DNA of 18,221 nucleotides, from NCBI GenBank assembly GCA_964603935.1, contig CAZRWL010000019.1, forward strand, positions 1 to 18,221. The letters run 5' to 3'. The stretch comes from GWB1-37-8 sp964603935. Lineage in GTDB: Bacteria; Patescibacteriota; Microgenomatia; Levybacterales; UBA12049. Of the stretch, positions 1 to 7,046 are shown piece by piece (positions within the stretch are counted from its first letter, which is position 1; each line of letters opens with the position of its first letter). Below the pieces are notes generated by a model. The model had not been told where the DNA came from. It searched no databases and worked only from the letters and a program-made list of their open reading frames with translations. A program made the position numbers and the translations under genes.

Positions 1-190
1 GTGAAGGTTTATATTTTCTAAATACTTCAAATACTTTATTTTTATCCCGTATATCAATTTGCACAAATTCAACTTTTGATTTTAGAGCAATCTTCTTATC
101 CACAACAATAATTTTATTGGATGTTTTAACAAGTGCGTCTACAATATTGCTTCCAATAAAGCCACTGCCACCAGTAATAATAATATTCAT
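1..190 (-). CDS. NAD-dependent epimerase/dehydratase (extended SDR), N-terminal part only
   Basis: The reverse strand from the ATG at 190 reads 63 codons with no stop and leaves the window at position 1, so the 3' part of the gene is missing. The protein opens MNIIITGGSGFIGSNIVDAL: the first Rossmann strand and the GGxGFxG nucleotide-binding loop of extended SDR sugar epimerases and dehydratases. A second strand ending IIVVDKK and an IDIRD segment follow in the usual order. The ATG overlaps the TGA of the upstream cytidylyltransferase gene (ATGA, 187-190), so the two are co-transcribed and probably translationally coupled. The coupling suggests action on the nucleotide sugar made by that partner. 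The start does not resemble CDP-glucose 4,6-dehydratase (RfbG). The exact reaction (4-epimerase, dehydratase or reductase) cannot be decided because the YxxxK region is not in the window. Confidence 0.85.
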   Translation of the reverse strand, partial: MNIIITGGSGFIGSNIVDALVKTSNKIIVVDKKIALKSKVEFVQIDIRDKNKVFEVFRKYKPS

Positions 191-885
191 TCGTTCCACA
201 CTTTCCATGGTGCGTGTTGTTTCCAAAGTTTATTTAATTCCTCCATGTCTCTATACGTATCCATTGCATACCAAAACCCCTCATGTCTATAAAGTGATAA
301 TTGTCTACTTTCTGTTAGTCGTATCAATGCAGGATGTTCCATTTCGCCTTTTCGAAAGAAAGGCAATGCATCTTTGCTAAAAATCATAAATCCTCCGCTC
401 ACCCATTCGGAAAGGATTGGCTTCTCAACAAATTTTATTACTTTATTTCTTCCTTCTTTAATTTTTACTAAACCATAGGATGTACGAGGGTGCACCCCTG
501 TTATTGTTCCTATTGTTTTTTGCCTTTTGTGGAAAGCAACTAACTCCGTAATGTTAACGTTTGACACGCCATCGCCGTAGGTAAGCATAAATTCATCACC
601 ATCAATATGGTCTTTTACTCTCAATACTCTTTCTCCGGGTAAAGTCTCCAAACCTGTGTCAACAAATGCTATCTTAAATCCATCGTCGTTACGAAAAAAC
701 TTTCTGATATGGTCTCCTTTATAGCCCAAAGCAACAATAAAATCGTAAAAACCATAATGTGCATAAATTTTCATAATATGCCAAAGAATCGGTTTCCCCC
801 CAATAGTGATCATTGGCTTAGGAATCCATTCTGTTTTCTCTTTTAATCTATACCCTCTCCCTCCGGATAATATTATTATTTTCAT
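187..885 (-). CDS. rfbF: Glucose-1-phosphate cytidylyltransferase-like nucleotidyltransferase (RfbF family)
   Basis: A 232-residue sugar-phosphate nucleotidyltransferase. Residues 6-14 carry the LSGGRGYRL nucleotide-binding signature, 21-25 IPKPM, and 29-37 GGKPILWHI, a stretch typical of RfbF/DdhA. GDG at 104-106 should carry the metal-binding Asp and VEKP lies at 153-156. RfbF enzymes make CDP-glucose from CTP and glucose 1-phosphate, the entry to CDP-linked deoxy and branched sugars. It is about 25 residues shorter than classical RfbF, so the base and sugar specificity (CTP versus another NTP) is inferred. The ATG at 885 has no Shine-Dalgarno sequence. A perfect extended -10 (TGTTATAAT, 900-892) ends exactly 6 nt before the ATG, which predicts a leaderless transcript. 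The gene lies 15 bp after the GT4 gene and is coupled to the epimerase that follows. Confidence 0.8.
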   Translation of the reverse strand: MKIIILSGGRGYRLKEKTEWIPKPMITIGGKPILWHIMKIYAHYGFYDFIVALGYKGDHIRKFFRNDDGFKIAFVDTGLETLPGERVLRVKDHIDGDEFMLTYGDGVSNVNITELVAFHKRQKTIGTITGVHPRTSYGLVKIKEGRNKVIKFVEKPILSEWVSGGFMIFSKDALPFFRKGEMEHPALIRLTESRQLSLYRHEGFWYAMDTYRDMEELNKLWKQHAPWKVWNE

Positions 886-891
886 TTGCTT

Positions 892-900
892 ATTATAACA
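892..900 (-). promoter_or_regulatory. Extended -10 promoter, leaderless start of the RfbF-like gene
   Basis: On the minus strand TGTTATAAT (900 to 892) matches the extended -10 consensus TGnTATAAT perfectly. Six bases (AAGCAA) separate it from the ATG at 885, so the expected transcription start falls on the A of the ATG. No convincing -35 at 16-18 bp is visible, which an extended -10 does not require. It lies in the 15-bp gap after the GT4 gene, so it would be an internal promoter of this minus-strand operon. Confidence 0.6.
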
Positions 901-2010
901 TTAATTATTCATCTTTACTTTTTCAAGTATACATATGCTTTCTTTTGCAGAACGATCCCAATTAAAGCTATTTGCCCATATTTTTGCATTTTTAGTTAAT
1001 TCTTCCCGTAGTTTTTTATCTGCGAGAAGTAAACAAATTTTTTCGATAAAGTCTTTCTCGTCTGTTGCCAGAAGTCCGGTCTTCCTTTGCTTTATCGATT
1101 CCTTAAGTCCTTGTACGTCAAAAGATATTGCAGGCGTGCCATGCATGTTGGCTTCTATAATTGCCATGCTCCATCCTTCGCCAATCGATGGATTTACGAA
1201 AACCCATGCTTTAGCCAATAACGATTTCTTTTCCCTTCCACTTACAGGACCCATCAATGAAATTTTTCTTCTTAACGGACTTTTCATTACAAGATTTGCA
1301 ATTGTTGATGCTTCTGTGCCCCATCCGGCAATTACCAGGCGAGCATTGGGGATTTTTTCTATTATTTCGGGAAATATTTTTACAAGAAGATCTATTCTTT
1401 TATATTTCTTAATTCTTCCCAAATAAAGAAGTGTTGGGCTTGAAGATTTGTTTGGTAAGTTTTGCAGCTTTTTAGAGTCAGTTATGCCGCAGTATACAAT
1501 AGAAATATTGTCATTATTAAACGTCATTTTTACCAACTCCTTCCTTGTCGTTTCTGAAATCGCAATAATAGGCATGTTTTTATAAAATAACGGAAAGATA
1601 AAACGCTCTATGATGAACCCTATGTAGCTTAATGGAAATGGAAGTTCGTAAAAAAATTGGTTCCCATGTACGTGGTATACATAAGTAATTTTGGGAAGAC
1701 GGCAAAATAGCGGAGTAAAGAAGGGTATGCCGTTGACGACATCAATAACAACGTTCGCTTTTCCTCTAAAGTGGGTGAAATAATATATTATTGCCCAAAG
1801 GTAGACGGTATATCTGCTGCCTTTTCTGTATATCTTTATTCCATTTATTATTTCAAAGGATGGCAATTTTCTCTCGATATCCTCACCGCAGAAGACAGTT
1901 ACTTCGTGGCCCATTTTTTTCCAGCGTTCGGCCTGTTCGAAAATATAAATTTCTCCTCCTCCTGCCCAAGTATGCTTTAAATCCCGCCAATTGAAAATAA
2001 GAATTTTCAT
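901..2010 (-). CDS. Glycosyltransferase family 4 (GT-B fold)
   Basis: A 369-residue retaining GT4 glycosyltransferase, expected to move a sugar from an NDP or lipid-linked donor onto a growing glycan on the cytoplasmic face of the membrane. The N-terminal acceptor domain begins MKILIFNWRD with a glycine-rich loop AGGGE at 16-20. The C-terminal donor domain starts near residue 192 (TLLYLGRIKKYKRID, 193-207). The donor-binding E-x7-E motif is E278 to E286 in EGWSMAIIE, inside the family hallmark region NPSIGEGW..AIIEA. Length is normal for the family. Hydrophobic segments at about 72-80 and 125-142 probably mediate membrane association. The ATG at 2010 overlaps the TGA of a possible four-codon upstream ORF (2007-2021). 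Donor and acceptor cannot be read from sequence. Confidence 0.88.
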   Translation of the reverse strand: MKILIFNWRDLKHTWAGGGEIYIFEQAERWKKMGHEVTVFCGEDIERKLPSFEIINGIKIYRKGSRYTVYLWAIIYYFTHFRGKANVVIDVVNGIPFFTPLFCRLPKITYVYHVHGNQFFYELPFPLSYIGFIIERFIFPLFYKNMPIIAISETTRKELVKMTFNNDNISIVYCGITDSKKLQNLPNKSSSPTLLYLGRIKKYKRIDLLVKIFPEIIEKIPNARLVIAGWGTEASTIANLVMKSPLRRKISLMGPVSGREKKSLLAKAWVFVNPSIGEGWSMAIIEANMHGTPAISFDVQGLKESIKQRKTGLLATDEKDFIEKICLLLADKKLREELTKNAKIWANSFNWDRSAKESICILEKVKMNN

Positions 2011-2021
2011 AAAGCAGGCAT
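2007..2021 (-). other. Possible four-codon leaderless upstream ORF (M-P-A-L-stop) coupled to the GT4 gene
   Basis: On the minus strand ATG CCT GCT TTA TGA begins at 2021. Its TGA (2009-2007) overlaps the ATG of the GT4 gene (2010-2008). The ATG lies exactly 6 nt after a TATAAT box (2033-2028), the same spacing as at four other starts in this window. If transcription begins at 2021, a leaderless ribosome would translate four codons and then reinitiate on the GT4 gene. This is inference from geometry; an 11-nt untranslated leader is the plain alternative. Confidence 0.35.
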
Positions 2022-2037
2022 AAGTATATTATACTTA
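2021..2037. repeat. 17-bp near-perfect palindrome in the divergent promoter region
   Basis: TAAGTATA, a central T, then TATACTTA: two 8-bp arms that are exact reverse complements. It covers the -10 boxes of both divergent genes. It may simply be the symmetrical product of two opposed -10 boxes, or an operator for a dimeric regulator. No regulator gene is in the window. Confidence 0.5.
2028..2033 (-). promoter_or_regulatory. -10 box (TATAAT) for the GT4 gene
   Basis: A perfect TATAAT reads on the minus strand from 2033 to 2028, inside the 44-bp gap between the divergent genes starting at 2010 (minus) and 2055 (plus). The predicted transcription start is about 2021. On the plus strand the same bases offer TATTAT (2027-2032) and TATACT (2030-2035), usable for the membrane-protein gene. 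The two promoters therefore overlap and may compete. Confidence 0.5.
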
Positions 2038-2054
2038 CGATTTGTTATCAATCG

Positions 2055-4379
2055 ATGTATAATTGGAAAACGATGCTAAAGCTTATCTTTAGAGTGATTA
2101 AAGAACACGGGCTTGCCATATTTATTTGCGTTATTTTTCTTATTCTCCCTTTTTTTTGGTTAAAGCCAGGCGAAATGGATTTGGGAGGGGATAGTAGTCG
2201 ATTATTTTTTTATGATCCTCAAAATTTTCTTAAAAACTCAAATCTTTATAATGTTGTAAGAGACGGAATAGGATCAATTGAGCCTGAATGGAGCTATGAT
2301 TACGCCCTTATTCCATATTTAGCAGTATTTATATTATTAAAATCCATATTAACTTCTCCAACTAATTTAATCAATTTTTTTAATGGGATAAAACTTGCCG
2401 TTGGTTTTTTAGCGATCTATTTAGTTGTGCGAGAATTTCTCTTAGAGACATACGGCGAGAATAAAAAAGGCATGATTAATAAAGTATCAGTATTAACTGG
2501 AGTCTTCTATATCGTTTCCCAAGGATCTGTTAATTTGACCATTAGTTGGGTGACTGCGCTCACTACGCATAATCAATTTTTTATATATCCTCTTATTTTT
2601 TTCTTTCTTTTTAAATCTTTAACTACGCATAAGTATGGTTATCTTTCGATTGCATTACTGATTAGTTTTATATTTTCACCAAATTTTGGAGGACTGGAGT
2701 CTATGCCGCCCTTTTTTGCATTTTGGCCAATATCCACAGTATTTTTATTACTATACGTAAAGATTTTTGGTAAAAAATCAATTTCATGGAAAATAGTATT
2801 TGCGGGAATACTACTTTTTTTAGGTGTTCATGCTTTTCATCTTCTTGCTCAATTAGTTAGTTTATTTGATAGCGGGAGCTTTACCAATATGAGAGTTTTT
2901 GACAAAGCGTCTATGATACAGGAGGGACTTACTTTGTTTGGTGCTTACCTTTGGCGCGGAATGGCAACCTTAAATTTCCTGCTTCCCTCCCCAGACATAA
3001 ATCTTCGAGGAATATCTTTTTTGTTTGCATCAATAGTTCTTGTCGGATTTATTTTAAATAAAAAGAAGGAATTCATATTAATCTCTGTTTTCTTTTTTAT
3101 TACCTTTTTTTTCACAACAGCCAATATAACAAATGTCGGAGTAGAATTTTATAAAAGTTTGTTCTATGTGCCCGGATTTTCCATATTTAGGATATTTTTC
3201 CAAAAATGGCTTTATGTTTTTGTTTTCTTTTATGCTTTGCTGTTTGGGTTTGCTATCTATAGCATTATAGAAAAGCTAAAAGTAAAATATGCAAAGTATT
3301 TTTTCATTTTCGTTTTCATTTTTTTGATTATATCCGGTATTCCGTTATTCTCCGGATATCCAATTAATAAATCTGTAATAGGGCCTACCAATATAAAAAC
3401 GACCATTTTAATGGACCCCAAATATGAGCAGGTACTTCAGTATATACGTGCCCTACCGGATGACGGGAAAATATTGGCATTGCCATTAATCGGTTTTAAT
3501 TTTCAAGTTTTCTTTGGTGAAAATGGAGGAGCATATTTAGGGCTTAATTCGATAAGTCATCTGACAGGTAAATACAGTTTTACAGGAGAGCGGCATTTTG
3601 GCGTTACCGGACCAAATCCATATAGTTATCTGGTTCAAAAATACGCAGAGGAAAAAAACTATGAAAGATTGAATCAGATATTTTCCGTTATGAATATTCG
3701 TTATATTTTATATAATGCTGATTCCAGGCAATACGATCAAGGATTTTCAGATACCCAATTCTTCCTGCCGGAATCTTTTCCCAAAACGCAATCCGGATAT
3801 GAAGAATTTCTTGGGCATTTTCCTATACGCCAAATATATAAAAACGGCAATTATGTTTTATACGAATTTAGTAAATCCAGTTATAACTCTACTATTTTTA
3901 TCCCAAAAGGAGTATATGAGAGCGATGATCTTATTTTTGATGAGAAGAACTTACATTCAATTTTTATTGATAAAAATACTTGTAATAGAAAAGAGTTTGA
4001 GAAAATCTGCAAAGGAGATTATAACGCTTCAGGCAACGATGTAAATTTTAAAATGATAAACCCCGCACTTCATAAAGTAACAATCAGCCAAAAAAAACCC
4101 CAGGACGCAATGTTTTTGGTTATGCAGCACGCTTTTCATAGGGGTTGGAAACTGGTGATCGGCAAGAAAAATGTGCCAGAAGAGTCACATGTAATAGTGA
4201 ATGGATATGCAAATGGATGGTTATTGAGTAAAGATGATATCCCAAAGGTAAAAAAATTTACTTTATTCATAAAGCTTGATTCGCAAAAATATTTTTGGTA
4301 TGGGTGGGCAACCACATCTGCTTCTTTAATTATTGTAATTGTATTGTTAGTAGCCTCCTTAATTAAACAATGGCATTGA
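2055..4379 (+). CDS. Large polytopic membrane protein, GT-C-like glycosyltransferase (AftD/DUF3367- or YfhO-like)
   Basis: A 774-residue protein with about 12 hydrophobic segments in its first ~440 residues (first at 19-36), a hydrophilic domain from about 445 to 735, and a final transmembrane helix near 750-770. The first outside loop carries an acidic GGDSSRLFFYDP motif, like the catalytic Asp loop of GT-C enzymes that use polyprenyl-phosphate sugars. Near the C-terminus, HRGWKL and VNGYANGWLL resemble the end of AftD-type arabinofuranosyltransferases and YfhO-type proteins. It probably transfers sugars from lipid donors on the outer face of the membrane. The family assignment rests on topology and these short motifs only. 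The ATG at 2055 has no Shine-Dalgarno sequence. It diverges from the GT4 gene and is followed after 40 bp by gmhA. Confidence 0.6.
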   Translation: MYNWKTMLKLIFRVIKEHGLAIFICVIFLILPFFWLKPGEMDLGGDSSRLFFYDPQNFLKNSNLYNVVRDGIGSIEPEWSYDYALIPYLAVFILLKSILTSPTNLINFFNGIKLAVGFLAIYLVVREFLLETYGENKKGMINKVSVLTGVFYIVSQGSVNLTISWVTALTTHNQFFIYPLIFFFLFKSLTTHKYGYLSIALLISFIFSPNFGGLESMPPFFAFWPISTVFLLLYVKIFGKKSISWKIVFAGILLFLGVHAFHLLAQLVSLFDSGSFTNMRVFDKASMIQEGLTLFGAYLWRGMATLNFLLPSPDINLRGISFLFASIVLVGFILNKKKEFILISVFFFITFFFTTANITNVGVEFYKSLFYVPGFSIFRIFFQKWLYVFVFFYALLFGFAIYSIIEKLKVKYAKYFFIFVFIFLIISGIPLFSGYPINKSVIGPTNIKTTILMDPKYEQVLQYIRALPDDGKILALPLIGFNFQVFFGENGGAYLGLNSISHLTGKYSFTGERHFGVTGPNPYSYLVQKYAEEKNYERLNQIFSVMNIRYILYNADSRQYDQGFSDTQFFLPESFPKTQSGYEEFLGHFPIRQIYKNGNYVLYEFSKSSYNSTIFIPKGVYESDDLIFDEKNLHSIFIDKNTCNRKEFEKICKGDYNASGNDVNFKMINPALHKVTISQKKPQDAMFLVMQHAFHRGWKLVIGKKNVPEESHVIVNGYANGWLLSKDDIPKVKKFTLFIKLDSQKYFWYGWATTSASLIIVIVLLVASLIKQWH

Positions 4380-4404
4380 CATTTACTCTCCGTTAAGATA
4401 AGGT
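4376..4404 (+). promoter_or_regulatory. Possible promoter ahead of gmhA
   Basis: A perfect -35 TTGACA (4376-4381) overlaps the stop codon of the membrane-protein gene. The -10 is weaker: TAAGGT (4399-4404) at 17-bp spacing, or GATAAG (4397-4402) at 15 bp. The 40-bp gap before gmhA is the longest between plus-strand genes here except the E1 alpha/beta gap. This is a plausible start of the heptose operon with a leader of about 10 nt. Confidence 0.35.
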
Positions 4405-4419
4405 ATTACTTATAAGTTT

Positions 4420-5022
4420 ATGACTAGGATTAGCATAAGGTATCGCGATAAAGCTCGAAAACGCTTGCTGGAGAGCGCTGATGTCAAAAAAAAAGTTGCC
4501 CAAGAATGCTTGGCGTCAATTTTAGCCGCTAGTCAAATTATGGTCGACACATTTGAATCCGGTGGGAAAGTAATGATTTGTGGAAATGGTGGTAGCGCAG
4601 CTGATTCTCAGCACATGGCAGCAGAATTAGTTTGCATGTTAAATAAAGCATTTGTAAGGCCTGGTCTTCCAGCTGTTGCTTTAAGTACGGATACATCTAT
4701 TCTTACGGCACACGCCAATGATCTGGGTTTTGAAAACATTTTTAAACGTCAAGTCGACGCATTAGGTAAAGCTGGAGACGTATTAATTGGAATCACGACA
4801 AGTGGCAGCTCTCCAAATATTCTTGCCGCAATCAGTTCTGCAAGAGTTGCTAAAATACATACAATCATGCTAACCGGGAACGGAAAAAAAACAAAAAAAT
4901 TAGCGGATGTTGTATTGTCGGTTCCCAGTAGCAATACTCAGTACATTCAAGAATCACATATAGCTATTGAACACATAATATGTGAGATTGTAGAAGATCA
5001 CCTCTTTGGTGTAAAAAAGTAA
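4420..5022 (+). CDS. gmhA: D-sedoheptulose-7-phosphate isomerase (GmhA)
   Basis: A 200-residue SIS-domain protein that converts sedoheptulose 7-phosphate to D-glycero-D-manno-heptose 7-phosphate, the first step of heptose activation. The phosphate-binding loop CGNGGSAADSQH lies at 54-65, followed by AAEL with a Glu near 69. The serine-rich TSGSSPNI loop and the C-terminal YIQESHIAIEH segment are present. His180 falls at the same number as the catalytic His180 of E. coli GmhA as I recall it. Length matches the family. The gene is followed after 3 bp by hddA, the next enzyme of the pathway, so the substrate assignment is well supported by context. No Shine-Dalgarno sequence precedes the ATG. 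Confidence 0.92.
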   Translation: MTRISIRYRDKARKRLLESADVKKKVAQECLASILAASQIMVDTFESGGKVMICGNGGSAADSQHMAAELVCMLNKAFVRPGLPAVALSTDTSILTAHANDLGFENIFKRQVDALGKAGDVLIGITTSGSSPNILAAISSARVAKIHTIMLTGNGKKTKKLADVVLSVPSSNTQYIQESHIAIEHIICEIVEDHLFGVKK

Positions 5023-5025
5023 GAT

Positions 5026-6057
5026 ATGGTAATAAGTAGAACCCCTTTTCGGATTTCTTTTTTTGGTGGAGGAACTGATTATCCTGGGTGGTATAAAAAA
5101 CATGGAGGAGTTGTCTTAGCAACTACTATCGATAAGTATTGTTATATTAGTGCCCGCTATCTGCCGCCTTTTTTTGGTGATAAGTATCGCATTGTCTATT
5201 CAAAAATTGAGAGTTGTAAAAAGCTTGATGAAGTTCTCCATCCCTCTGTCCGTGAGATTATACGTTTCCTAAAAATAGATGAAGGTTTGGAAATACATCA
5301 TGATGCTGATTTGCCGGCCAGATCAGGACTAGGATCAAGTTCTGCTTTTACGGTAGGGCTTCTTAATGCTTTGTATGCACTAAAGGGACGCATGATCAAC
5401 AAACAGCAAATAGCCAAAGAGAGTATTCACCTGGAGCAGAATATCTTAAAAGAAACAGTCGGTTCGCAAGATCAGGTTCAAGCCTCATATGGAGGTTTTA
5501 ACCACATAACTTTTCATCCGGACGGAGAGATAATATCAAGACCAGTAACTCTTTCTTCCGAAAGGATTAAGGATTTGGAAAATCACCTGATGCTTTTTTA
5601 TACCGGTATTCCCAGAACGGCTTCAGAAGTAGCAAAAAGCTATGTTAAGAAAATCGATGATCAAAAAAAACAATTAACCATTATGCAAAATTCAGTAGAA
5701 GCGGCTCTTTCAATTTTAACCAGCAATCAAGATATAAAAGCTTTTGGTGAACTTTTAGACGAGTTTTGGCAAATTAAAAAAACCTTAAGTCCTCAGGTTT
5801 CAAGCTCTTTTATTGATGAAATTTATGAAAATGCCAAAAGTGCTGGAGCTATTGGAGGAAAATTGATTGGCGCTGGGGGCGGAGGATTTCTTCTTCTCTT
5901 CGTCTCTCCAGCCAAGCAAAAAAAAGTAAGGGATAATTTGAAAAAACTTATCTATGTGCCTTTTAGATTTGAATCCCAAGGTTCTCGAATCATCTTTTAT
6001 GATACACAGGAAGATTATTCCGCTGAGCTTAAACGTCGTTTAATTATACAAACATGA
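5026..6057 (+). CDS. hddA: D-glycero-alpha-D-manno-heptose 7-phosphate kinase (HddA), GHMP kinase
   Basis: A 343-residue GHMP-family kinase that phosphorylates heptose 7-phosphate at C1 with ATP to give the alpha-1,7-bisphosphate. The start MVISRTPFRISFFGGGTDYP is the HddA type. The ATP loop PARSGLGSSSA is at 97-107. An Asp at 149 (GSQDQ) fits the catalytic GHMP aspartate. The third motif, GAIGGKLIGAGGGGF, lies at 274-288. The alpha-anomer kinase commits the pathway to the GDP-heptose branch rather than the ADP-heptose (HldE) branch, which agrees with the guanylyltransferase-like gene at 13522. It lies 3 bp after gmhA, and its stop overlaps the start of the next gene by 4 bp (ATGA). Confidence 0.92.
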   Translation: MVISRTPFRISFFGGGTDYPGWYKKHGGVVLATTIDKYCYISARYLPPFFGDKYRIVYSKIESCKKLDEVLHPSVREIIRFLKIDEGLEIHHDADLPARSGLGSSSAFTVGLLNALYALKGRMINKQQIAKESIHLEQNILKETVGSQDQVQASYGGFNHITFHPDGEIISRPVTLSSERIKDLENHLMLFYTGIPRTASEVAKSYVKKIDDQKKQLTIMQNSVEAALSILTSNQDIKAFGELLDEFWQIKKTLSPQVSSSFIDEIYENAKSAGAIGGKLIGAGGGGFLLLFVSPAKQKKVRDNLKKLIYVPFRFESQGSRIIFYDTQEDYSAELKRRLIIQT

Positions 6058-7046
6058 ATAAATCAAGAGATATTAAAACCGTACTTATTACAGGAATAAG
6101 TGGCTCAGGAGGAAGTTATCTGGCTGAATATATAGTGAATAATCATCCAAAGGTTGAGGTGCACGGCATTTCCCGCTGGCATTCTACTACGGTAGATAAT
6201 TTAAGCATAGTCCATAAAAGGGTTACTGTTCATGAAGCAGATTTAATGGATATGAGTTCGATAATTGAGGTTTTGCAAAAAGTAAAGCCGGATGCTATTT
6301 TTCATTTGGCAGCCCATGCAAACGTTAGGGCATCATTTATTACTCCTATTGCAGTATTAAATAATAATATCATTGGCACAGCCAATCTTTTTGAGGCGAT
6401 TCGATTAAGCAATAACCGTCCTATTGTCCAACTTTGTTCTACGTCAGAAGTTTACGGACAAGTAGATCCTAAGTACGTGCCCATTGTGGAAGATGCGCCA
6501 ATCAAACCGGCAAGCCCCTACGCCGTATCAAAGACAGCTCAAGACTTATTGGGATGGAGCTATTTTACAAGTTACAAGATGCCAATTATTCGCACGCGTA
6601 TGTTTGCATATGTAAATCCACGGCGGGCGGATTTGTTTGCCTCCGCTTTTGCCAAGCAAATAGCTTGGATTGAAGAAGGTTTGCAAAATAAATTAGTTCA
6701 TGGAAATTTGGATTCTGTTCGAACATTTATCGATGTGAGAGATGCTATGAGAGCATATTGGGAAGCGATAGTGCATTGTGAGCCTGGTGAAGTTTACAAT
6801 ATTGGTGGCACAACCACGATGACGGTGGGTAAGTTTTTAAAAAAATTAATCTCAATGGCTAAAGTTCAAATTCATACACAGCTTGATCCTAAGCTACTTC
6901 GTCCAGCCGATGTTACACTTCAGATTCCCTCTGTTGAAAAATTCATTAAGAAAACTGGTTGGAAACCTCTCTATTCCTTTGAAGAGAGTATTACTCAACT
7001 ACTCTCTTACTGGAGGGAGCAAGCAAAAAAGCAAAAAAATGAATGA
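6054..7046 (+). CDS. GDP-mannose/GDP-heptose 4,6-dehydratase-like SDR
   Basis: A 330-residue extended SDR. The opening LITGISGSGGSYLAEY (11-26) mirrors GDP-mannose 4,6-dehydratase. The catalytic set Thr130, Glu132 (STSEVYG), Tyr156 and Lys160 (SPYAVSK) is intact, with Tyr and Lys at the same numbers as in E. coli Gmd as I recall them. A C-terminal GNLDSVRTFIDVRD segment is shared with Gmd and Rmd proteins. The Glu argues for dehydration to a 4-keto-6-deoxy sugar rather than simple reduction. It overlaps hddA by 4 bp, so the substrate may be GDP-D-glycero-D-manno-heptose (as for DmhA) or GDP-mannose. No GDP-mannose-making gene is visible. It is about 40 residues shorter than Gmd, so a GDP-4-keto-6-deoxymannose reductase remains possible. 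Confidence 0.75.
   Translation: MNKSRDIKTVLITGISGSGGSYLAEYIVNNHPKVEVHGISRWHSTTVDNLSIVHKRVTVHEADLMDMSSIIEVLQKVKPDAIFHLAAHANVRASFITPIAVLNNNIIGTANLFEAIRLSNNRPIVQLCSTSEVYGQVDPKYVPIVEDAPIKPASPYAVSKTAQDLLGWSYFTSYKMPIIRTRMFAYVNPRRADLFASAFAKQIAWIEEGLQNKLVHGNLDSVRTFIDVRDAMRAYWEAIVHCEPGEVYNIGGTTTMTVGKFLKKLISMAKVQIHTQLDPKLLRPADVTLQIPSVEKFIKKTGWKPLYSFEESITQLLSYWREQAKKQKNE

Noticed and set aside
935..1426. Long open frames antisense to the GT4 gene and to several other genes
   Set aside because: They are frame shadows of well-supported genes, with no recognisable domains and no start signals.
6883..7038. In-frame extension of the E1 alpha gene upstream to an ATG at 6883
   Set aside because: It lies wholly inside the Gmd-like SDR gene in another frame and the extra 52 residues do not resemble E1 alpha; homology begins at the ATG at 7039.
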